A stretch of DNA of 64,000 bases from JBGPTK01 sp963797765 (lineage in GTDB: Bacteria > Acidobacteriota > Terriglobia > Acidiferrales > UBA7541), in the NCBI GenBank assembly GCA_963797765.1, contig CAWCQU010000003.1:1302001-1366000 (forward strand), written 5' to 3'. Below are positions 59,937 to 64,000 of this stretch, piece by piece. Position numbers and translations under genes: made by a program. The notes under the pieces were generated by a model, which saw nothing but the letters and a program-made list of their open reading frames with translations, was not told the DNA's origin and ran no database searches. The first letter of the stretch is position 1, and each line of letters begins with the position of its first letter.

Positions 59937-60130
59937 CTTCATGCACATCGAAGGAGCAAACGAGCATAAACACACAACGAAAATCCCCACTGATCCCAAA
60001 AAGACTGGGAAGGATCGGCCACCCGCCATAAACCAACGCCAAAACCCCCACAGGTAAACCCGACCTGCCGGGCACCCTCACCATCCTAACGCTCCATTCA
60101 CCTATCAAACGTGGTATCTTTAGCCGCCCG

Positions 60131-60311
60131 ATGTCAAATGCAAGCGAAAAGAGAATCCGGCACGAACGTCCGGGCCGCCCGACTCGTCTCGGCGAACCGG
60201 AAGCGACCCTCTGGAATGCCGGAAGATTTCAATCCGAAACAACCTCAGAACTCTGACGCCCTCCCGCTTTCCATCCTGTTTGAGGCCTTCCACGGTGAAC
60301 TCTGGCCATGA
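60131..60311 (+). CDS. Possible small ORF coupled to the nuclease-like gene
   Basis: A frame ending TGA at 60309-60311, overlapping the next ATG by 4 nt, encodes NPKQPQNSDALPLSILFEAF, then HGELWP. It may begin at ATG 60217 (MPEDFN, about 31 residues) or upstream around 60111-60141. A second frame from ATG 60131 (MSNASEKRIRHERPGRPTRL) ends near 60258. Only one, or neither, may be real. The ATGA overlap is the main reason to list it. No family is recognised. Confidence 0.3.
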
Positions 60312-61534
60312 CTTTGACTCTTCAGATTTTCGCAGAGATCGATTTCAGCGTGGTTACTCGCGCATTGCTTGAGAGACTGAATGAGCGGATTCGTAAGGAA
60401 GACAAGAACTACCTCCTTAATGTGAATCGCACGGAATATCTTGCCCACCTAAACTCGGAATTCAAGACGACACCCCTCGTGTTAGGGTTTGATAAAATAA
60501 CCGTTTCCTCTTCCGAGCAAATGATCCCCGCAGAGGCATTTCCGCCTATGAGTTACGTCCGCCACGGTGCCTATTATCCGAAGCAAGTTGTGAAGTATCA
60601 CATTCCGTTTACAGGCGACTCGCAGCTGTTGAGATGTATTCCCAATCCTCGACTTATGGATTCACGCCCTGTGCTGGTTCAAGGAAGCGAGTTGTGCTTT
60701 GAGATCGTCGATTTCTACGGGGATCCCAAGCAAATAAGCGGTCGTGCAGAATCGACGGTGAGCCTTATTAGGCAGCAAGCCGCTAGTCTCGAAAAAAACA
60801 TCTCCGAGATCAATCAACAAGTTCGACAGCAAGCCGAATCCAGCTTTGACGCTCGCAAGGCAGAAATCATGAAACAGCAACAACTCTTGGCTGCACTGGG
60901 CGTCCCTGTCAAGCGATCCGACAACGTGCCGCGAAGCTTTGCGGTACCGGCGACGGCGCGGAAGCAGGTCGTCCCGAAACCGGTCGCCTCCTCCGACAGA
61001 TACGCCCCTGAGCCGGCATTGGACGAGACTATCTATGGAGAGATTCTGCAGACAATCTTTGAGACAGGTTGCGTTTTCGAACGTCTCCCAAGTACTTACG
61101 CTGACAAGGATGAGGAAACCCTGCGCGACCACTTGATCCTCAATCTTGAGCCCCGGTTCCAAATCAACACGACGGGAGAAACCTTCAACAAGTCTGGTAA
61201 GACGGACATCCTAATGCGTTACCAAGGGAAAAATGTTTTTGTTGCTGAGTGTAAGTTCTGGCGCGGACAAAAACAGCATCAAGATACCCTAGATCAATTG
61301 TTTTCCTATTTGACATGGCGGGACTCAAAAACAGCGATCGTTTATTTCGTAGATACAAAAGAAATGACGGCTCCGCTCAAGGCTATCGAAGAGACAACTT
61401 CTGCCCACTCCTGCTTCGTCGCCGATAAAGGTAAGCGAGAGGAATCATGGTTCCGATTTGAATTCCACCTGCCAGGGGATTCAGGTCGGCCGGTACACGT
61501 CGCCATTCTGTGTTTTCACTTGCCCAAGCCATAA
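60308..61534 (+). CDS. Protein with C-terminal PD-(D/E)XK nuclease-like domain
   Basis: A 408-residue protein. Residues 1-135 are an alpha/beta N-terminal region, and 145-200 form a coiled coil (SLEKNISEINQQVRQQAESS). From about 245 to 408 a restriction-endonuclease-like domain is suggested by an ordered core. A Glu lies in the preceding helix (DKDEETLRDHLILNLE). Then comes the motif KTDILMRYQGKNVFVAECKF, with Asp, then 13 residues later E-C-K, and then LDQLFSYLTWRDSKTAIVYF. This matches the D...ExK active site. Function is inferred only: possible DNA-targeting defence or self-recognition protein. It lies beside a TIR-pentapeptide gene. Confidence 0.6.
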   Translation: MTLTLQIFAEIDFSVVTRALLERLNERIRKEDKNYLLNVNRTEYLAHLNSEFKTTPLVLGFDKITVSSSEQMIPAEAFPPMSYVRHGAYYPKQVVKYHIPFTGDSQLLRCIPNPRLMDSRPVLVQGSELCFEIVDFYGDPKQISGRAESTVSLIRQQAASLEKNISEINQQVRQQAESSFDARKAEIMKQQQLLAALGVPVKRSDNVPRSFAVPATARKQVVPKPVASSDRYAPEPALDETIYGEILQTIFETGCVFERLPSTYADKDEETLRDHLILNLEPRFQINTTGETFNKSGKTDILMRYQGKNVFVAECKFWRGQKQHQDTLDQLFSYLTWRDSKTAIVYFVDTKEMTAPLKAIEETTSAHSCFVADKGKREESWFRFEFHLPGDSGRPVHVAILCFHLPKP

Positions 61535-61732
61535 ACCCAGGCGGGTGCGCGGACTTACCAGGACGAAAAGGCTTTTGGCGCCGCATCCACGCCTTCTTCC
61601 GCAGTGAAAAGTATTAAATAAGATGATTCCCTCCACTCGTTTAAATCCTCATGCGTCTTCAGGCAGGAAATTTTCGTGACCACCCTCCCAGGTATCCCGG
61701 AAGGGAGAGTGCTCAAGGCCCGATTTACGATC

Positions 61733-61738
61733 TATAAT
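61733..61738 (+). promoter_or_regulatory. -10 element before the pentapeptide-TIR gene
   Basis: A perfect TATAAT at 61733-61738, 19 bases upstream of the ATG at 61757. No good -35 hexamer is seen. A purine-rich site (GAAGGGAG) lies just before the ATG. Confidence 0.45.
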
Positions 61739-61756
61739 CCGACGCGGGAAGGGAGC

Positions 61757-62604
61757 ATGGCAAATAGAGAGCAATTGAAAGTTCTAAGGCAGGGCGTCCG
61801 CGCTTGGAACGAATGGCGCGTTAGGAACAACCCCCTGATCGACCTTTCCGGGGCGAACCTGTCAGGAATCGACCTCAGTTCGAGAGATGTTTTCACACAC
61901 CTCGAAATGCATCTCGGGAACCTATCCGAAAGCGACTTTTCAAGGGCGAACCTGGGAGGAGCAAGTCTCGTTAACGCTGAATTGATGGACTGTAATTTCC
62001 AAGGCGCTAGTCTGTCCGGCTGTGAAATGTCGGGAGCGACTTGGATCTACTGCGGGGCGTGCTTCTGTACAACATGGATTTCACCGAAGCATCACTCGTC
62101 GGAACAGATTTCACTAATTCGGTTATGGACGGAACGCGCTTCGGAGGCGTGGACCTTAGCGTAGCCAAGGGACTCGATGCGATTAGCCACGAAGGACCGT
62201 GTCGCATAGATGTGGACACGTTTTATCTTTCGCAAGGAAATATCCCCGAACGCTTCCTGGCTGGCGCGGGAGCGCCGGATGCCTTCATCGCTTACGTGAA
62301 ATCGTTAATCAGCGACCCAATTGAGTACTACTCCTGCTTCATCAGCTATTCGTCGAAGGACCAGGAGTTTGCGGACCTGCTGCACTCACAAATGCGAAAC
62401 AAACAACTGCGAGTGTGGTTGGCGACCGAGGATTTGAAGATCGGCGACCGATTTCGGTCGACAATAGACGAGGCGATCCGCCTGTATGACAAGTTGCTGT
62501 TGGTGCTCTCGAAGGATTCCGGTTTTGAGAGTGGGACATGTGCCGCACCTACGGCGCTTAAATTCTTTTTGGACCGGATACCCAGGCCTCATGGCCTGGG
62601 CTAA
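61757..62604 (+). pseudogene. Pentapeptide-repeat protein with C-terminal TIR domain, frameshifted and truncated
   Basis: The first frame starts MANREQLKVLRQGVRAWNEW and gives pentapeptide repeats (LSGANLSGIDLSSRDV, NLSESDFSRANLGGASLVNA). Near 62040 one base is missing. The repeats then continue in another frame (LLYNMDFTEASLVGTDFTNS) into a TIR domain from about 62330 (YYSCFISYSSKDQEFADLLH, KQLRVWLATEDLKIGDRFRS). The TIR stops at VLSKDSGFESG, where the palindromic repeat at 62537 begins and adds foreign residues. The segment with the catalytic Glu of TIR NADases is therefore absent. It is a non-functional relic of a probable immune effector. Confidence 0.75.
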
Positions 62605-62632
62605 CTTCTGCCGCGCCTACGGCGCTGGCGGA
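62537..62632. repeat. Palindromic repeat inserted into the TIR gene (CTACGGCGCT family)
   Basis: TGTGCCGCACCTACGGCGCT at the left and TGCCGCGCCTACGGCGCTGG at the right are in the same orientation. They surround a perfect hairpin CCCAGGCC-TCAT-GGCCTGGG. Left of 62537 the sequence codes for a TIR domain. Right of it nothing codes for one. Modular similarity to 59829-59936 shows an interspersed family. Confidence 0.75.
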
Positions 62633-62669
62633 GCCGCACGGCCTGCCTGACACCATGCTGGAATCGCCG

Positions 62670-63431
62670 CTACCGGAATCGCGCTGACTGGCGATGCTGT
62701 CCGGCAAGCGCCTCGAGGAATTTTTCGGAATCGGCGCGGGACTCGGCTGGAATTGACCGGGACTCCGCGATGCGGTCGGCGATCTGGCGAGCCATGGCGC
62801 GACGCACGTCGGAATCCAGGCTTCCGCGGCGCTCGAGGAAGGTTTCGATCAATTGCAATTCTTCCACGCTGAGTGGCGGAAAATGGCCGATTGCGGTCGC
62901 CGGAACGGAAGAGGAACTTTCCCACACGGACGCGAGTCCTTGCAGGGGATTCTCGCGCACCACAACCGTTCCCGCCACCAGATCGCCCAGGCGCTTGTTC
63001 TGGCGGCTGATCAGAATGCTGACGACGCCGGCGGCATAAAGCGAAGGAAGATAATCTACGGTCCGCATCAAGTTGCGCAGAATCGCATCGGGAACTCCGA
63101 TGGGGCGGCCGGAATCTTTGATCACGCGCAGGTGCGTCCAGCGTTTTCCCGGCGTTTGGCCGTTCCACACCGATTCGAAGAATGCGAAATATCCCACGTC
63201 CATGAAAAAGTACGCCACGATCAGAGCCGCCACCACCCATTGCGTCCCGGCCGCTTTGATCATTCCAATCAAGCCGAGAATTCCGCCAATGCCCACCAGC
63301 ACAAGAATGAAAGCGAATCGCAGCAGCAAATCGATGGCCAGCGCCAGGAAGCGGCTGCCGATTCCCGCGAGAGGAAACTCGATGGAGGTCTGTTCCGGTG
63401 TTTCGATGATAAGCTTGTCGGCCGAGGACAT
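62670..63431 (-). CDS. RDD-family membrane protein
   Basis: About 253 residues. MSSADKLIIETPEQTSIEFP is followed by LAGIGSRFLALAIDLLLRFA, the Arg-Asp pair region of RDD proteins, and three or so membrane helices (ILVLVGIGGILGLIGMI, WVVAALIVAYFFMDVGYFAF). Then comes NGQTPGKRWTHLRVIKDSGR. A C-terminal cytoplasmic tail of about 85 residues is acidic and basic mixed. RDD proteins are linked to transport of unknown small molecules or ions. The ATG at 63431 is the family start; an upstream extension to 63656 would run into the divergent spoIIM-like gene. It is head-to-head with that gene. Confidence 0.85.
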   Translation of the reverse strand: MSSADKLIIETPEQTSIEFPLAGIGSRFLALAIDLLLRFAFILVLVGIGGILGLIGMIKAAGTQWVVAALIVAYFFMDVGYFAFFESVWNGQTPGKRWTHLRVIKDSGRPIGVPDAILRNLMRTVDYLPSLYAAGVVSILISRQNKRLGDLVAGTVVVRENPLQGLASVWESSSSVPATAIGHFPPLSVEELQLIETFLERRGSLDSDVRRAMARQIADRIAESRSIPAESRADSEKFLEALAGQHRQSARFR

Positions 63432-63433
63432 CG

Positions 63434-64000
63434 GTGATCTCCTCAAGCTGGCTTCAAAAACGGCGGCCTTACTGGAACCGCATCGATGAATTGCTGGCCC
63501 GCTCGGACAAGAGCGGCATTCGCGCTTTAACCCACGGCGAATTGCAGGAACTGGCGCTATTATACCGCCAGGCCGCTTCGGACCTGGCCACGATTCGCGA
63601 AGATCCCACCAGCAGAAATCTGGCGCACCACTTGAATCAACTTCTGGGCCGCGCACACAATCGCATCTATATGGGACGCCGCGCGCGCTTTGGCGGACTG
63701 CTCACTTTTTATCGCGATACGTTTCCGCAAATATTTCACGACACGCTTCCTTACACGCTGTCGGCAGGCGCTATTTTTTTCGCGATGGCCGCGGCGGGAT
63801 TGATGATGGCCATTGCGAATCCCGGATTCCAGCGATATTTCCTGGGCAGCGGGATGATGGAAACCATTGAGCGGCACGAAATGTGGACTCATTCCATCGT
63901 CTCGATCAAACCGCTGGCTTCCAGCGCGATCATGACCAACAACCTTACCGTTTCGTTCACCACGTTCGCTTTCGGCATCACTGCGGGCATCGGCACCGTC
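63434..64000 (+). CDS. Stage II sporulation protein M (SpoIIM)-like membrane protein (partial)
   Basis: The frame from GTG at 63434 is open to the right edge (189 residues so far). It begins ISSSWLQKRRPYWNRIDELL, followed by HGELQELALLYRQAASDLAT, REDPTSRNLAHHLNQLLGRA and membrane helices (TLSAGAIFFAMAAAGLMMAI). This is the pattern of SpoIIM-family proteins in non-sporulating bacteria, where they commonly sit beside RDD and MoxR/DUF58 genes. Only 2 bases separate this start from the divergent RDD start. Role in these bacteria is unknown. Confidence 0.85.
   Translation, partial: MISSSWLQKRRPYWNRIDELLARSDKSGIRALTHGELQELALLYRQAASDLATIREDPTSRNLAHHLNQLLGRAHNRIYMGRRARFGGLLTFYRDTFPQIFHDTLPYTLSAGAIFFAMAAAGLMMAIANPGFQRYFLGSGMMETIERHEMWTHSIVSIKPLASSAIMTNNLTVSFTTFAFGITAGIGTV

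Larger units (their letters stand above)
59531..60130. other. Repeat-rich intergenic region before the nuclease locus
   Basis: No gene found. It includes the second copy of the long repeat (59560-59705), the inverted third copy of the GATGGGG hairpin repeat (59740-59803) and a nested palindromic repeat (59829-59936). A further partial unit (CATAAACCAACGCCAAAACC) lies near 60029-60050. Confidence 0.6.

Overview
The window is a GC-rich, gene-dense bacterial chromosome segment. It most likely comes from an Acidobacteriota member, possibly a metagenome-assembled genome. That is an inference from the family mix: a TonB receptor with an N-terminal carboxypeptidase-like domain, a cohesin-tailed secretin, a lipid A and heptose LPS operon, a divergent RDD/SpoIIM pair, and abundant short palindromic repeats. 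The core is diderm housekeeping. No CRISPR array, rRNA operon, prophage or replication origin was seen.

Layout. 1-3.4 kb: a uroporphyrinogen methyltransferase gene with an internal TAG, a putative-Ig lipoprotein and a GYD-domain protein. 3.9-6.4 kb: a decayed island between two near-identical 26-bp copies of the 3' end of the RNase P RNA gene. It holds an ABC-ATPase fragment, a diguanylate cyclase, a DUF6916-like gene and the C-terminus of a tyrosine recombinase. 6.4-7.0 kb: an unusually long RNase P RNA on the minus strand. 7.0-14.2 kb: VOC protein, then birA, coaX, an unknown gene, rlmD and comEC in one orientation. 15.2-22.3 kb: a tightly overlapping minus-strand LPS operon running waaA, lpxK, waaF, gmhB, hldA, hldC, waaC and a methyltransferase. 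22.4-31.2 kb: pcrA, an amino acid permease, a phospholipase C-like protein, adenosine deaminase, purS and a frameshifted glmS. 31.3-37.1 kb: POTRA protein, larE, DUF4097 lipoprotein, TPR-thioredoxin protein and a histone deacetylase homologue. 37.2-40.9 kb: a likely copper cluster of a Cys-rich protein, a frameshifted TonB receptor and a CusF-SCO1 fusion. 41-48.8 kb: polyprenyl synthase, tatD, metG, larC, a VOC protein and argS. 48.8-55.7 kb: padR with a DUF2306 membrane protein, pepA, smpB, then secretin and two pseudopilins. 55.8 kb: initiator tRNA with promoter and terminator.

From 55.9 to 62.6 kb the window is accessory in character. It holds a decayed GIY-YIG gene, an ECF sigma factor with a small membrane protein, and several copies of interspersed repeats around orphan genes. 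It also holds a PD-(D/E)XK nuclease-like gene and a broken pentapeptide-TIR gene, which look like a small degraded defence locus. The right edge is a head-to-head RDD/SpoIIM pair with start codons only 2 nt apart.

Several core genes carry single-base lesions: a TAG in cobA, +1 shifts in glmS and the TonB receptor, a suspected shift at the SCO1 start, and a -1 shift in the TIR gene. Because glmS is normally essential, part of this is probably assembly error, and the read data should decide.
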